From Pseudomonas sp. CC6-YY-74 (GTDB taxonomy: Bacteria > Pseudomonadota > Gammaproteobacteria > Pseudomonadales > Pseudomonadaceae): 64,000 nt of DNA. The notes below the pieces were generated by a model. That model had not been told where the DNA came from. It ran no database searches and saw nothing but the letters and a program-made list of their open reading frames with translations. Both the position numbers and the translations under genes were made by a program. Within the stretch, counting starts at the first letter, position 1, and each line of letters starts with the position of its first letter. Shown here piece by piece: positions 46,844 through 56,482 of the stretch. The DNA lies in NCBI RefSeq assembly GCF_002025205.1, contig NZ_CP019947.1, forward strand, positions 1,557,501 through 1,621,500. The letters run 5' to 3'.

Positions 46844-47056
46844 CCAGAGTAGGTTAGACGCAACGCACAACAGCACGGCCAACCGCAAAATTTGCCGTAC
46901 CGCAACCCACCATCAGACAACACCAATACCAGCCAGATTGGTGGGCCAGGCGGCGTTCCGCTGTTTACACGACTCACCGACGCCATGTCAGACTTTGCCC
47001 CGTCCAGCCTGCGCGGCCCGCAACAACCTCCTGGCCTATCGACAAATCCCAGGCAG

Positions 47057-47087
47057 AAAAAAGCCCGACACCAGGCCGGGCTTTTTT
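47057..47087. terminator. bidirectional terminator beside efp
   Basis: AAAAAAGCCCG and CGGGCTTTTTT, an inverted repeat with flanking A and T runs. It lies 24 bases beyond the efp stop. Confidence 0.9.
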
Positions 47088-47110
47088 CTGCTCGCGGGTA
47101 AAGCCAGTAT

Positions 47111-47683
47111 TTAGACTGGGGCTTTTGCGCGGGACTTGTATTCGCCGGAGCGAGTATCGATTTCGATCCAGTCGTCGATATTGCAGAAGTCTGCAACCCG
47201 AACTTCAGTGCCGTTGCTCAGCTTGGCAGTCTTCATCACCTTGCCGGAAGTGTCGCCACGGGCGGAACCTTCGGTGTAGGTGATCTGACGCACGATGGTA
47301 GTCGGCAGATCGACCGAAACCACTTTGCCCTCGAAGAACACGGCTTCGCAGATATCGCTCATGCCGTCGACGATGAACGGCATAACGCTTTCCAGGTCAT
47401 CCTGGTTGAGCTCGTACTGGTTGAACTCATCGTCCATGAAGACGTAGTTCGGCTCGCTGTAATAGGAGTAGGTCACAGCGACGCGATCGAGGATGACCGG
47501 CTCGAGCTTGTCGTCGGCCTTGTACACGGTCTCGGTCGAGGAACCAGTCAGCAGGTTGCGCAGTTTCATTTTAACGATAGCGCTGTTACGACCGGACTTG
47601 GTGAACTCGGCCTTCTGGATAAGCCAAGGCTGGCCGTCAATCAGGGCCACACTGTTGGGCTTCATTTCTTGTGCGGTTTTCAT
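47111..47683 (-). CDS. efp: elongation factor P, arginine-32 type
   Basis: A 190-residue factor that relieves ribosome stalling at polyproline. The three beta-barrel domains are recognisable ([40 protein letters not shown]). The modified residue is Arg32 in [11 protein letters not shown], the form that is rhamnosylated by EarP instead of lysinylated. The EarP gene lies directly upstream on the same strand, 47 bases away, so the pair agrees. Confidence 0.95.
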   Translation of the reverse strand: MKTAQEMKPNSVALIDGQPWLIQKAEFTKSGRNSAIVKMKLRNLLTGSSTETVYKADDKLEPVILDRVAVTYSYYSEPNYVFMDDEFNQYELNQDDLESVMPFIVDGMSDICEAVFFEGKVVSVDLPTTIVRQITYTEGSARGDTSGKVMKTAKLSNGTEVRVADFCNIDDWIEIDTRSGEYKSRAKAPV

Positions 47684-47729
47684 ACTAATATCCGGATTTG
47701 GATGGAGATACGGAATTCTAGGCCGCGTA

Positions 47730-48875
47730 TCATAGCCAATTTAAGTAAAACTCTACCAGCGTCTCTGCAAGATCAGCCTGAGAAGCCCGTTGTAGACACC
47801 AGCGTTCGGCATGCTCGGCCAGTTCTGGCCACACCTGCAACAGCGCATTCCAACTCGCGCCCATGCCTTCACCGGCATTCCACGCCCGCCACAGCCCCTC
47901 CAGCGCCGCACTCGCGGCAGGCGACAGGCCCTTGACGTAAAGTGCCAGAAACGCCTCGAGCTTGTCCCAGTGAGCGCCCTCCCCTTGCTCATAGATATGC
48001 CAGAGCAACGGTCGCCCGGCCCACTGCGCGCGGACGAACGAGTCCTCACCGCGCACCGCATTGAAGTCGCAACTCCAGAGCAGGCGGTCGTACTGCTCCT
48101 GCTCGACGAAAGGCAGTACCTGGACGTGCAACTGACCGCGCTGCTGACGATCGCCAGCAACCAGCGCCGCGCAACCGAGCCAGGCTTGCAGATCGGCGAG
48201 AATGCGCCCTTCCGGCACCAGCAACTGAGTAACCCGGGTGTCCGCCGCCAGGACCTCCAGCCAACTGGCCAGGCCGCGGTTCTCGTAGGCGAACAACGAG
48301 ACCAGCCGCGCGCCCGCGATCGACGCCACCCCCAGCCCCTGGAGAAAAGCCGCACGTACCAGCGGATCGGCCTGAAACGCACGGCGCTGCGCCAGTAGCT
48401 CACGCTCGCGCAACAAGCCACCGCTGCCCGAGGTGAAGCCGGGAAAGAAGAAAAACTTCTGTAGCCCATTCGACTGCAAGGACGGCAAGCCATGGCAGCC
48501 CTCGACCCAGTCCTCGGCGCTGAGGTACTCCAGATTGAGCCACAACACCTTGCTCGGCCGCGCGGCCATCGCCGCAACATAAGCCGGCGGCAATTCACAG
48601 GCAAACGCCTCGATCACCACATCCGCCGGCTGCACCGGTTGCCAAGACAGCGGCCACTGGCGAACCTCCACGCCCTGCCGGGATTGCTGCGCCGCATGCC
48701 TGTCGGCCTGTGGGCACAGGCGAACGAAGGCGTCGAGGTCATCCAGCCACAGGCGTACCTCCACCCCATGCTCGGCCGCCAACTGCCGCGCCAGGCGCCA
48801 GGTCACCCCGATATCGCCGTAGTTATCGACAACGCTACAGAAAATGTCCCACTTCACGCTTGGGCTTCCCACCAT
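47730..48875 (-). CDS. earP: EF-P arginine rhamnosyltransferase EarP
   Basis: A 381-residue GT-B glycosyltransferase that adds rhamnose from dTDP-rhamnose to Arg32 of EF-P. The N-terminal [20 protein letters not shown], with the catalytic Asp region, and the C-terminal [16 protein letters not shown] are family marks. The conserved [18 protein letters not shown] contains the dTDP contacts. ATG at 48875 is used; a GTG near 48857 with GGGAAG upstream is an alternative. Confidence 0.94.
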   Translation of the reverse strand: MVGSPSVKWDIFCSVVDNYGDIGVTWRLARQLAAEHGVEVRLWLDDLDAFVRLCPQADRHAAQQSRQGVEVRQWPLSWQPVQPADVVIEAFACELPPAYVAAMAARPSKVLWLNLEYLSAEDWVEGCHGLPSLQSNGLQKFFFFPGFTSGSGGLLRERELLAQRRAFQADPLVRAAFLQGLGVASIAGARLVSLFAYENRGLASWLEVLAADTRVTQLLVPEGRILADLQAWLGCAALVAGDRQQRGQLHVQVLPFVEQEQYDRLLWSCDFNAVRGEDSFVRAQWAGRPLLWHIYEQGEGAHWDKLEAFLALYVKGLSPAASAALEGLWRAWNAGEGMGASWNALLQVWPELAEHAERWCLQRASQADLAETLVEFYLNWL

Positions 48876-48936
48876 AAAAACACGCAGTTTAGCGCCTTAG
48901 CAGGCCCGAACAGCAGCGCGCGAGGAGGAGGCAATA

Positions 48937-48961
48937 TAAAAAAACCCGCCAAATGGCGGGC
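48937..48961 (-). terminator. terminator of the 69-aa gene
   Basis: CCCGCC-AAAT-GGCGGG stem, followed on the minus strand by TTTTTTTAT, downstream of the short gene at 49040-49249. Confidence 0.85.
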
Positions 48962-49039
48962 AAAGAGTGCGGAGCAAGCACACGGAGAAAACAGGCAGTC
49001 CACGCTGCCAAAGTGCGCCAGGGGAAGCGCAGGAAACCG

Positions 49040-49249
49040 TTACGCGGCCAGCACCTGAAAGCCGTTCTGGCGCATGACCCACTCAAGCTCCCAGATCGAC
49101 TTGCTGGCAACCGCAGCATCCAGAGAGGTAAAAGGTCCGGACTTCGGCACGCCATCCACCGCCACATACCAGCAGGCCAGATGTCCTTCGAGCCTGAGAG
49201 CGCTCGGAACTGCAGTTCCGACCATGGACATGATGTTGATGTGCGGCAT
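49040..49249 (-). CDS. conserved-looking hypothetical protein, 69 aa
   Basis: ATG at 49249 has GGAGG five bases upstream, and a terminator lies about 80 bases past the stop, so it is likely real. The sequence MPHINIMSMVGTAVPSALRL is followed by a compact block, CWYVAVDGVPKSGPFTSLDA, which resembles short single-strand/GYF-like cytoplasmic domains only loosely. No family was recognised. Confidence 0.6.
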   Translation of the reverse strand: MPHINIMSMVGTAVPSALRLEGHLACWYVAVDGVPKSGPFTSLDAAVASKSIWELEWVMRQNGFQVLAA

Positions 49250-49515
49250 AGTCACCTCCAGAACCTTGCTTGGACTTGGGGTCACCCTATGCCTTCACGC
49301 ACCACAGCTGAAATCAGTCGGCTTAATAGTGCCTATGCGTGGCATGGATCAGGACGCCTCATCACCAAGCACAGACGCGCCTGAAACCGGCGCCGAAGCG
49401 AGACGCAAAGCAACAAAAACCCAAGTACTGGCAGCCTCTCGGTAACGGTTTTATGAACGTATCACTGGCTGGCGACTCTACTTATCTCTTAGTAAGCTAC
49501 TGAAAGAGGTAGTCG

Positions 49516-50061
49516 ATGATCGATAAACAACTATCCCCCGTCCGCTTATCCGGCGGCCTGGTGCAGGCTGCAATACTGCTTTCGCTATGCGCAGCACCTG
49601 CTTTCGCCGAATCCCAGCAAGTGCTTGGCTGGGTTGAAGAAGGCGTGATCCTGCCTGAGAACGTCGCAGTAAAGTTCAAGCTCGACACCGGCGCTCTGAC
49701 CTCCTCGATGCATGCCGAAGATGTCGAACGCTTCAAGAAGGATGGCGACGACTGGGTGCGCTTCAACATCGAGCTGGAAGACATCGATACCAACAAGCAA
49801 GTGAACTCCCAGCTCGAACGCAAGGTAGAACGAGCTATAAAAGTCCGTGGCGCCGGCGGGGCAGAAAGACGCCCTGTCGTATTGATGAAGGTATGCCTTG
49901 GCGACCGGGTATATGAAGAGCAGTTCTCACTGAACGACCGGGACAGGATGAACTATCCAGTGCTTGTCGGTCGGCGCACCCTAGAGAAGATTGGACTGGT
50001 GGACTCCAACAAGACCTTCACCGTGGAACCTGATTGCTCGAAGTCCGCATCCAGCGCCTAA
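49516..50061 (+). CDS. retropepsin-like aspartic protease (RimK-adjacent Zn_protease family)
   Basis: A 181-residue exported protein with signal peptide to APAFA. The core FKLDTGALTSSMHAEDVERF has the DTGA active-site motif of the putative ATP-dependent zinc protease family (PF05618), now viewed as retropepsin-like. The partner segment YPVLVGRRTLEKIGLVDSNK is present. AGAGG precedes ATG at 49516. Function in Pseudomonas is not known. Confidence 0.85.
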   Translation: MIDKQLSPVRLSGGLVQAAILLSLCAAPAFAESQQVLGWVEEGVILPENVAVKFKLDTGALTSSMHAEDVERFKKDGDDWVRFNIELEDIDTNKQVNSQLERKVERAIKVRGAGGAERRPVVLMKVCLGDRVYEEQFSLNDRDRMNYPVLVGRRTLEKIGLVDSNKTFTVEPDCSKSASSA

Positions 50062-50117
50062 TTTTCCGACAGCGGGCGCCATCCGATACCGCCTGCGACA
50101 CCTGCGAATCCATAAAG

Positions 50118-50155
50118 CAAAAAACCCCTGAAAGATTGCTCTCTCAGGGGTTTTG
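50118..50155 (+). terminator. terminator between the protease gene and tRNA-Ser
   Basis: CAAAAAACCCCTGA and TCAGGGGTTTTG form a stem with a 12-base loop. It may stop transcription from either side. Confidence 0.85.
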
Positions 50156-50161
50156 CGAAAG

Positions 50162-50251
50162 TGGCGGTGAAGGTGGGATTCGAACCCACGATACGATTTC
50201 TCGTATACACACTTTCCAGGCGTGCTCCTTCAACCGCTCGGACACTTCACC
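50162..50251 (-). tRNA. tRNA-Ser(GGA)
   Basis: A 90-base class II tRNA with a long variable arm. Acceptor GGTGAAG pairs with CTTCACC, the discriminator is G and CCA is encoded. The anticodon loop is CTGGAAA, giving anticodon GGA (serine, codons UCC/UCU). The T-loop GGTTCGAATCC is normal. No integration scar was seen at its 3' end. Confidence 0.95.
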
Positions 50252-50756
50252 GGATCTCGACTGACACTAGGTGTCTGTCGAGGCGCGCTAATCTAGCCGA
50301 ACAGCTCGCCAAAGGCAAAGGTTTTTTCAGAAGATTCATGCGCTTATAACAAATATTCGGCATCCACTCGGCAAGCCAGAGGCGTGGCTTCGAAACGTAG
50401 GTGGCCGAACGGCAGGACGTTAAGGGAAATAAACAGGTTGAACAAGAACATGGCAATCACGCCCTGCGGGCTTTAGCTGCGTGTGCTGCTAGCCCGCAGT
50501 ATCAGCGCCAACGCAGATACTGCCCGCAACCCGGCACACCAGCTAATGGCCAAATTGTCGTTTCTCATCATCACAGCCTAGCTCTCAAGTCTGCCGCTAC
50601 GCTAAGGCAGCGCACGCCCATGGCGCCAATTGCCGTATCAATCAGGCCGAAAGGCTGCAATCGCCCGCCACAGCTGACTCACCAGTCAGCCGCGGTGCTT
50701 TACCTGGGCGGTGCGGGTGGGTAACGTCTGTGGTACTTCAGTACAAGGAACCTGCA
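50252..50756. other. intergenic region, nothing recognised
   Basis: About 500 bases upstream of the crotonase gene. No frame shows similarity to a known protein and no duplicated tRNA end was found. Confidence 0.4.
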
Positions 50757-51446
50757 ATGAGCGACCTGATCAGCTACCAATTCGAAGACGGTATTGCCAC
50801 CCTGACCCTGTGCAACGGCAAGGTTAACGCCATCTCGCCAGACGTAATCGCCGCCTTCAATGCCGCATTGGATCGTGCCGAACAGGACAAGGCGATCGTC
50901 ATCGTCACCGGCCAGCCGGGCATCCTGTCCGGCGGTTACGACCTCAAGGTGATGACCTCCGGCCCACAGAACGCGGTCAACCTGGTTGCTGCGGGTTCGA
51001 CCCTGGCTCGGCGCATGCTCGCCCACCCCTTCCCGATCATCGTCGCCTGCCCTGGCCATGCCGTGGCCAAGGGGGCCTTTATCCTGCTCTCGGCCGACTA
51101 CCGCATCGGCGTCGAGGGCCCGTTCAGCATTGGCCTGAATGAAGTGCAGATCGGTATGACCATGCACCATGTCGGCATCGAACTGGCGCGCGACCGCCTG
51201 CGCAAATCGGCGTTCCACCGCTCGGTGATCAATGGCGAGATGTTCGATCCGCAAGGCGCGGTGGATGCTGGCTTCCTCGATAAGGTGGTGCCTGCCGAGC
51301 AACTGCTGGCCACTGCTCAGGCAGTCGCCCAGCAGATGAAGAAGATCAACATGACTGCGCACAAGAACACCAAGCTGAAAGTGCGCAAGGCCTTGCTGGA
51401 GACCCTCGACAAAGCCATTGAGCTGGATCAGCAGCAGCTGGTCTAA
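50757..51446 (+). CDS. crotonase/enoyl-CoA hydratase family protein
   Basis: A 229-residue enzyme of the crotonase fold. The oxyanion-hole motifs are present (GQPGILSGGYDLKVMTSGP; CPGHAVAKGAFILLSADYRI). The usual hydratase glutamates are not clearly in place: in EVQIGMTMHHVGIELARDRL the position is Gln/Met, so the reaction may differ from simple hydration. AAGGA precedes ATG at 50757. Confidence 0.85.
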   Translation: MSDLISYQFEDGIATLTLCNGKVNAISPDVIAAFNAALDRAEQDKAIVIVTGQPGILSGGYDLKVMTSGPQNAVNLVAAGSTLARRMLAHPFPIIVACPGHAVAKGAFILLSADYRIGVEGPFSIGLNEVQIGMTMHHVGIELARDRLRKSAFHRSVINGEMFDPQGAVDAGFLDKVVPAEQLLATAQAVAQQMKKINMTAHKNTKLKVRKALLETLDKAIELDQQQLV

Positions 51447-51462
51447 GTCTCCGCTGCATAAT

Positions 51463-51491
51463 GAAAAGCCCGGCCCGATGCCGGGCTTTTC
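51463..51491. terminator. bidirectional terminator after the crotonase gene
   Basis: GAAAAGCCCGGC and GCCGGGCTTTTC, a perfect 12-bp stem. Confidence 0.9.
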
Positions 51492-52133
51492 ATTATTAGA
51501 GAAGGCACCCCAGATGGGCGGACTACAGCCTTATCTCGGTTACTGATAACGCCTGCGTGCATTCCGCCTCTGTCGTCGCCAAACTCGACACCCCTGTGAT
51601 CGCCTTCCCGGCCCACATGTTCGGCCGCCGTCATGCTCAGCCTCCCGGCCGGCATGGTCACCACCCTCGCCACGGCCATGACCACCACCGCCTTCTTTGG
51701 CATAAGCGCTGGAAACCAGGCAACACAAAAGACTTCATGCCTCCCAAACGCAAACGACCATAGCCCTCCGCCCGCGGCTAATTGTCGACATGCTAGCCTC
51801 GTCAAGTGGGCCACGCCGTGAAGCCCGCAAGCGCAAAAAATATGCAGTAGCGTGTGCCTCAGGCGCAGTGCCGTCCCACCGCGCTCCTCAGACCGCTGGT
51901 CAATGCCAGATGTTCGCCCCATCGGGCCCTGCTACTGGCTCTATTGATACGCCTTCTCTGCGCAGATGCTTAGGCATGTCAGGCTTGCGCTACGCCACTC
52001 GTCGAACAACCGATCGACGGATCATCAAGAAAGCGTGTCGCCTGCCGATCAAATCATGACCGAAGCCTTTAGTCGTATAGACTCGCGCCGCCAACAGTAG
52101 GCTGGCCGACCTAATTACAAGGAACATGCGCGT
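51492..52133. other. 640-base region with a possible broken Gly/His-rich gene
   Basis: No certain gene. On the minus strand a frame near 51540-51728 reads CLVSSAYAKEGGGGHGRGEG then GDHAGREAEHDGG, which looks like a signal peptide end followed by a low-complexity Gly/His-rich domain, but a good start (GGGAGGC-ATG near 51740) is in another frame. This could be a decayed small exported protein. The last 100 bases are the chemoreceptor promoter area. Confidence 0.35.
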
Positions 52134-54014
52134 ATGAAGATTGCTCATAAAGTGGGCCTGGCAGCAGCAACGGTGTTGTTTATCACCACCAGCCTGCTTT
52201 CGTTTGTCCAAGTCAGCCAGGTGCGCTCCAGCTTGAGCGACCAAGCGGCCTCGAGCATTAATGATGCGAGCGGGGCTCTGGCCCGGCAGATTGAGAACTG
52301 GCTGAACGGCAAACTGCAGTTAATCGACATGATGGCGCAAAATATCGACAGCCAGTTCGGCGATGAGCAGATCCAGCGCGTATTCAACCAACCCCTCCTC
52401 AAGCAGCAATTCCTGCTGATTTTCGGTGGCCTGGATAGCGACGGTAATCGCATCACCAATGACCCTAGCTGGAACCCGACTGGCTGGGATGCGCGGCAAC
52501 GGCCCTGGTACCCAGTGGCGAAGTCCGCCAGTCATGCAATGCTGACCGAGCCCTACCCTGACGCCGCCACCGGTGAAATTTTGATCTCTGCGGTGGCCAA
52601 GCTCAGCGATCAAGGCCAGTTCAAGGGTGCCTTCGGCGGTGACATCAGCCTTAAGACCATCTCCGACACCATCAATACCCTGAACTTCAACGACGCTGGC
52701 TACGCGTTTCTCCTCGCGCGCAACGGCAACATCATCTCGCACCCGGATACCAACCTGAACGGCAAATCCTTCAGCGCCCTGTTCGACGGCAAGAGTCCGG
52801 CGCTAAACCAAACCCTGACTGCCATTACAGGCGGCGACAAGGATCTGCTGGTGTCCTTTACCCCGCTGAGCAACCTCAACGGCATGGATTGGTACATCGG
52901 CGTGGTGCTCGATGAAGCTAAAGTGATGAGCGAAGCCAACACCCTGAGCTGGCGTGCGGCGGTAGGTACCTTGATCGGCGTGGCACTGAGCTTGCTGCTG
53001 CTGGCCGCGCTGATGAACCGACTGCTTAAACCCCTGGCCAACTTGCACAGCTCGCTTAACGAAATCAACCGCGGCGAAGGCGACCTCACTCGCCGCCTGC
53101 CGGCCCAGGGTAATGATGAAATCGCCTTGGTCGAGCGCGAGTTCAATAGCTTTCTGGAGAACCTGCAGAGCCTGATTGGCGATGTGATGAGCAGCTCTCG
53201 TCAGGTCAGAGCAAGCACTACGCTGACCTCTAACGAAGCCGACCAATCGGCTAATCGCCTGCAACAACAGCTGTTGGAACTGGACCAGCTGGCCACTGCC
53301 ATGCAGGAAATGGCTTCCACCGCCGAAGAAGTTGCACGCAATGCCCAGGCCGCCGCTCAAGCGGCCATCGCCGCCGACCAGGAAACCGAGAACGGCGTCG
53401 CCGTGGTTTCGCAGTCCACCGCCGCGATCAAGCGCCTGGCCGCTGAGATGGACGACACCAGCCAGTCGATCAACGAGCTGGCCAAGCTCAGCCACAGTAT
53501 CGAGTCGATCCTGTCGGTAATCACCAGCATCGCCGACCAGACCAACCTGCTCGCACTCAATGCCGCGATCGAGGCGGCTCGCGCCGGCGAGTCGGGTCGA
53601 GGTTTCGCTGTGGTGGCCGATGAAGTGCGCTCGCTGGCCTCGCGCACCCAACAGTCGACCCAGGAAATCCGCCAGATGATCGATCAGCTGCAGACCGGAG
53701 TAAAACAGGCCGAGACGCGCATGCAGCAGAGCCGCGACACTGCCAGCAAAACGGCTGACGAGGCCAGCGCCGCCAATGACATGCTGGGGCGTATTCGCGA
53801 GGCGATCACCCGCATCAACGACATGAATCTGCAGATTGCCACCGCGGCAGAAGAACAGAGCGCCACCACCGAAGAGATCAATCGCAACACCACCAACATC
53901 CGCGACATCAGCCATGAAGTCGCCAGCGGGGCCGAGCAGCAGGTGCAGCAATGCGCCGTGATGGTCGACCAGGTGAGTCATCAGGACCGCCTGCTGAGCC
54001 GCTTCAAGGTGTGA
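52134..54014 (+). CDS. methyl-accepting chemotaxis protein with dCache sensor
   Basis: A 626-residue chemoreceptor: first membrane helix (about 10-30), periplasmic dCache_1 domain (about 35-280), second helix (about 283-305), HAMP (305-360) and a cytoplasmic signalling domain with the hairpin tip ending [17 protein letters not shown]. The amino-acid-type dCache motif is partly kept: the R-x-W-Y part is RPWY in [16 protein letters not shown] follows, and GGD ends the ligand region. The usual Tyr five residues before the Arg is Trp. ATG at 52134 follows AAGGA. Confidence 0.92.
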   Translation: MKIAHKVGLAAATVLFITTSLLSFVQVSQVRSSLSDQAASSINDASGALARQIENWLNGKLQLIDMMAQNIDSQFGDEQIQRVFNQPLLKQQFLLIFGGLDSDGNRITNDPSWNPTGWDARQRPWYPVAKSASHAMLTEPYPDAATGEILISAVAKLSDQGQFKGAFGGDISLKTISDTINTLNFNDAGYAFLLARNGNIISHPDTNLNGKSFSALFDGKSPALNQTLTAITGGDKDLLVSFTPLSNLNGMDWYIGVVLDEAKVMSEANTLSWRAAVGTLIGVALSLLLLAALMNRLLKPLANLHSSLNEINRGEGDLTRRLPAQGNDEIALVEREFNSFLENLQSLIGDVMSSSRQVRASTTLTSNEADQSANRLQQQLLELDQLATAMQEMASTAEEVARNAQAAAQAAIAADQETENGVAVVSQSTAAIKRLAAEMDDTSQSINELAKLSHSIESILSVITSIADQTNLLALNAAIEAARAGESGRGFAVVADEVRSLASRTQQSTQEIRQMIDQLQTGVKQAETRMQQSRDTASKTADEASAANDMLGRIREAITRINDMNLQIATAAEEQSATTEEINRNTTNIRDISHEVASGAEQQVQQCAVMVDQVSHQDRLLSRFKV

Positions 54015-54055
54015 TCCCGTGGCCGCCCTGGCTGGCGGCCACCCTTCACGGGATC
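54013..54055 (+). terminator. hairpin after the chemoreceptor gene
   Basis: GATCCCGTGGCCGCC and the mirrored GGCGGCCAC..ACGGGATC give a long interrupted stem overlapping the end of the stop codon. Probable terminator without a T run. Confidence 0.6.
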
Positions 54056-54199
54056 GAACGGGCGAGTGGCTGACCGCTCGTTCGATCCACCCCGGTGAAA
54101 CGCTGCAGAATCGCCGGCAATGGCCTCCGATCAGTGCCATTTGCCGTAACCCTTGCCCCCCCGTACACTGCGCGCCCTTTGTTCTGGCGGTCGTAACCA

Positions 54200-54925
54200 A
54201 TGCTTTTTCTTCTGCGCATGCTGGCGATGGTCATGCACTTTATCCTCGCGGGTATCCTCGGCCTACTCCTCGGCCTGAGCCGTCCGTTCAACCCCGATAA
54301 CAGCCGCCTGTGCGCCCGCCTCTATTCATTGCCGGCACTGTGGTTGTTACGCCTGAAACTGAAGACCGACGTCAAAACGCTGCTGGAGCACAATAGCCCC
54401 TGTGTCATCGTCGCCAACCATCAATCCAATTACGATCTGTATATCCTTGGCCGCGTGGTACCACCGCGCACCGTCAGCATCGGCAAGAAAAGCCTGAAAT
54501 GGGTGCCCTTTTTCGGCCAGCTCTACTGGTTGGCCGGCAACGTGTTGCTCGACCGCAGCAATGCGCTCAAGGCCAAACGCGCCATGCTCACCACCACCGA
54601 CACCCTCAAGCATAAGAACACCTCGATCTGGGTGTTCCCGGAGGGCACCCGCAACCTCGGCGAGGATCTGTTGTCCTTCAAGAAGGGCGCCTTTCAGATG
54701 GCGCTTGCCGCCGGTGTACCGATCATCCCAGTGTGCGCCAGCAGTTACGCCAAGCGCATGCGTTTGAACCGCTGGAACAGCGGCAACATCCTGATTCGTT
54801 CATTACCGGCGATTCCCACCGCCGGCCTGAAACTGGACGACCTGCCCCAACTGATGCTCGATTGCCGCGCGCAGATGCAACAGTGCATCAACGCCATGGA
54901 TGAGGAGCTGGCGCGAGGCGCCTGA
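54200..54925 (+). CDS. plsC: 1-acyl-sn-glycerol-3-phosphate acyltransferase
   Basis: A 241-residue inner membrane enzyme that acylates lysophosphatidic acid to phosphatidic acid in phospholipid synthesis. N-terminal hydrophobic helix, catalytic HX4D as NHQSNYD, and the acceptor site FPEGTRN. KKGAFQMALAAGVPIIPV is a further conserved block. Terminator follows. Confidence 0.94.
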   Translation: MLFLLRMLAMVMHFILAGILGLLLGLSRPFNPDNSRLCARLYSLPALWLLRLKLKTDVKTLLEHNSPCVIVANHQSNYDLYILGRVVPPRTVSIGKKSLKWVPFFGQLYWLAGNVLLDRSNALKAKRAMLTTTDTLKHKNTSIWVFPEGTRNLGEDLLSFKKGAFQMALAAGVPIIPVCASSYAKRMRLNRWNSGNILIRSLPAIPTAGLKLDDLPQLMLDCRAQMQQCINAMDEELARGA

Positions 54926-54941
54926 AAAATCTGAGAGGCAG

Positions 54942-54980
54942 AAAAAGCCCGGGCAATATCGCTGCAATGCCGGGCTTTTT
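54942..54980. terminator. bidirectional terminator between plsC and the amidotransferase gene
   Basis: AAAAAGCCCGG and CCGGGCTTTTT, an 11-bp stem with flanking A and T runs. Confidence 0.9.
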
Positions 54981-54992
54981 GTTGGGCCTAAC

Positions 54993-55721
54993 CTAAAGCT
55001 CCAGGCCCTGCTTGCCGTGGGCGACGAAACGCATCATCCACTCGGCCACCGTATGGCCCTGGTGCTCATGCTGCAGGCTGTCCACACCTTTCAGATAAGC
55101 CTCTTCGCCAATGTGCTGCTGGCGAATCTCCAGCAGCTCCTTGGAGTAGTCGTGGATGAACTCCGGGTGGCCCTGGAAGCACAGCACCTGGTCGTCGATG
55201 CAGTAGGCGGCGATCGGGCAGAAGTCGCTGGATGCCAGCAGGGTGGCATTTTCCGGCAGCTTGGTGACCTGGTCCTGGTGGCTGATCAGCAGGGTCAGTT
55301 CCTCCAGCACCGGGGTCATCCAAGCTGGCTGGTGGGCCAGGCGGTAGCGATGGGTGCCCACGCCCCAGCCCTGCTCGGCGCGCCCTGCCTTGCCGCCGAG
55401 CAGCAACGCCAGCAATTGGTGACCGAAGCAGATGCCGAGCAGCTTGTCGCCACGGGCATAACGCTCGAGTAAATAGGTCTTGAGGGTTTCGATCCAGGGA
55501 TCGCTGCCGAACGAATCGGCCTTGCTGCCGGTAACCAGATAGGCGTCGTAGTGTTCGCTGTCCGGCGGGTAGCTGCCTTCCATCACGTTGTATACGGCGA
55601 ACTCGGCGGCGAGCGGCTGGCTAGCGAACAGCCGCTCGAACATCCGGCCATAACCCTGATACTGGCCGACCAGTTCGGGGCGAAGAATGTCAGTTTCCAG
55701 AATGCAAATCTGCAACGGCAT
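54993..55721 (-). CDS. class I glutamine amidotransferase domain protein
   Basis: A 242-residue cytoplasmic protein with the catalytic triad in GICFGHQLLALLLGG (Cys) and CFQGHPEFIHDY (His-x-Glu). It is like GMP synthase-type amidotransferases that stand alone (GuaA-like or gamma-glutamyl hydrolase groups). The partner or substrate is not evident. Start MPLQICILETD at 55721 fits the family; the longer frame to 55820 is not supported. Confidence 0.88.
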   Translation of the reverse strand: MPLQICILETDILRPELVGQYQGYGRMFERLFASQPLAAEFAVYNVMEGSYPPDSEHYDAYLVTGSKADSFGSDPWIETLKTYLLERYARGDKLLGICFGHQLLALLLGGKAGRAEQGWGVGTHRYRLAHQPAWMTPVLEELTLLISHQDQVTKLPENATLLASSDFCPIAAYCIDDQVLCFQGHPEFIHDYSKELLEIRQQHIGEEAYLKGVDSLQHEHQGHTVAEWMMRFVAHGKQGLEL

Positions 55722-55959
55722 GGGGCAAATACCTGAAACGCGAGTAATGGTTCGTACGGTGATAAAGCCTGCCTGCGACAAGACGGCAAGGCAAGAGGGC
55801 GAGTCGTCAACCAGGCACAAAATCGACCGATAACCCAGTCTGCGCCTGTATCAGCGCGTTCGATAGTCACCATAACGCCCATTCACTTCTGCCGCTGACA
55901 CCACGCGAGGATGATCTGTTCATCGGGCATCGCCCAACCATCGCAGAAGGATAATCGCC

Positions 55960-56040
55960 ATGAACAATTTCGCCGCTATTGCCAGCTTGCTTGCCGCCTC
56001 CGCCTTTGTCGGCAGTGCCAAAAAAACCACCCATAACTAA
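55960..56040 (+). CDS. 26-aa peptide, possible exported or truncated protein
   Basis: ATG at 55960 has AAGGAT upstream and TAA closes at 56040. The peptide MNNFAAIASLLAASAFVGSA plus KKTTHN reads like a signal peptide with almost no mature part. A run of seven A at 56018-56025 could hide a frameshift. Family not recognised. Confidence 0.35.
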   Translation: MNNFAAIASLLAASAFVGSAKKTTHN

Positions 56041-56089
56041 GCCAGCCGACGTTGCCGCAGGGCAGCGCCGACATCCAAGAATTGCCGCC

Positions 56090-56287
56090 ATGAGTAACAG
56101 CAAACTGGTCTCGGAGCAGAACGTGTACGCCATCACCTACGCCAGCGTCGATCAAAGCGTCATTCACTTCGAGAGCGAACTGGTCATCCATTTGAGCGAC
56201 GGCACCCTGACCACCCTGAAGATGCCGACCCAGTTAAGCGAGCGCCAGGCCATTCAGCGGCTGGTATGCGGCCGCCAGGAATGCTGA
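56090..56287 (+). CDS. hypothetical protein, 65 aa
   Basis: MSNSKLVSEQNVYAITYASV is followed by a predicted beta-rich middle (DQSVIHFESELVIHLSDGTL) and a helical QLSERQAIQRLVCGRQEC end. Start ATG at 56090 has only a weak purine site. No family recognised, but codon use and composition look coding. Confidence 0.5.
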   Translation: MSNSKLVSEQNVYAITYASVDQSVIHFESELVIHLSDGTLTTLKMPTQLSERQAIQRLVCGRQEC

Positions 56288-56482
56288 GCAGCGATTGGCG
56301 GGGCGCACACCCGAGTTGGTAACGGCACCTCATTACCCAGCGTGATGTCAGTTTTTTGGTCTGTTTCTACACACAGATACATCTAAATCATTAATCACTA
56401 AAGCGTGATTAATGCTTTTTTAAATCAATTTAATCTCTAATCAACTGAGCGCAAGCAAACGTCGGCATCACGGAGCAGGGAT
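56288..56482. other. AT-rich intergenic patch
   Basis: About 195 bases, clearly more AT-rich than the surroundings, with ATTAATCAC-type arms. It holds a hairpin (next entry) and the presumed promoter of the next open frame. Possibly foreign DNA. Confidence 0.5.
56389..56414 (+). terminator. AT-rich perfect hairpin with T run
   Basis: CATTAATCAC-TAAAGC-GTGATTAATG, a perfect 10-bp stem followed by CTTTTTTAA. It reads as a plus-strand terminator for the 65-residue gene. Confidence 0.7.

Noticed and set aside
52803..54200. Open frame of 465 codons antisense to the chemoreceptor gene
   Set aside because: Shadow of the chemoreceptor; product is His/Gly/Leu-rich without domain content.
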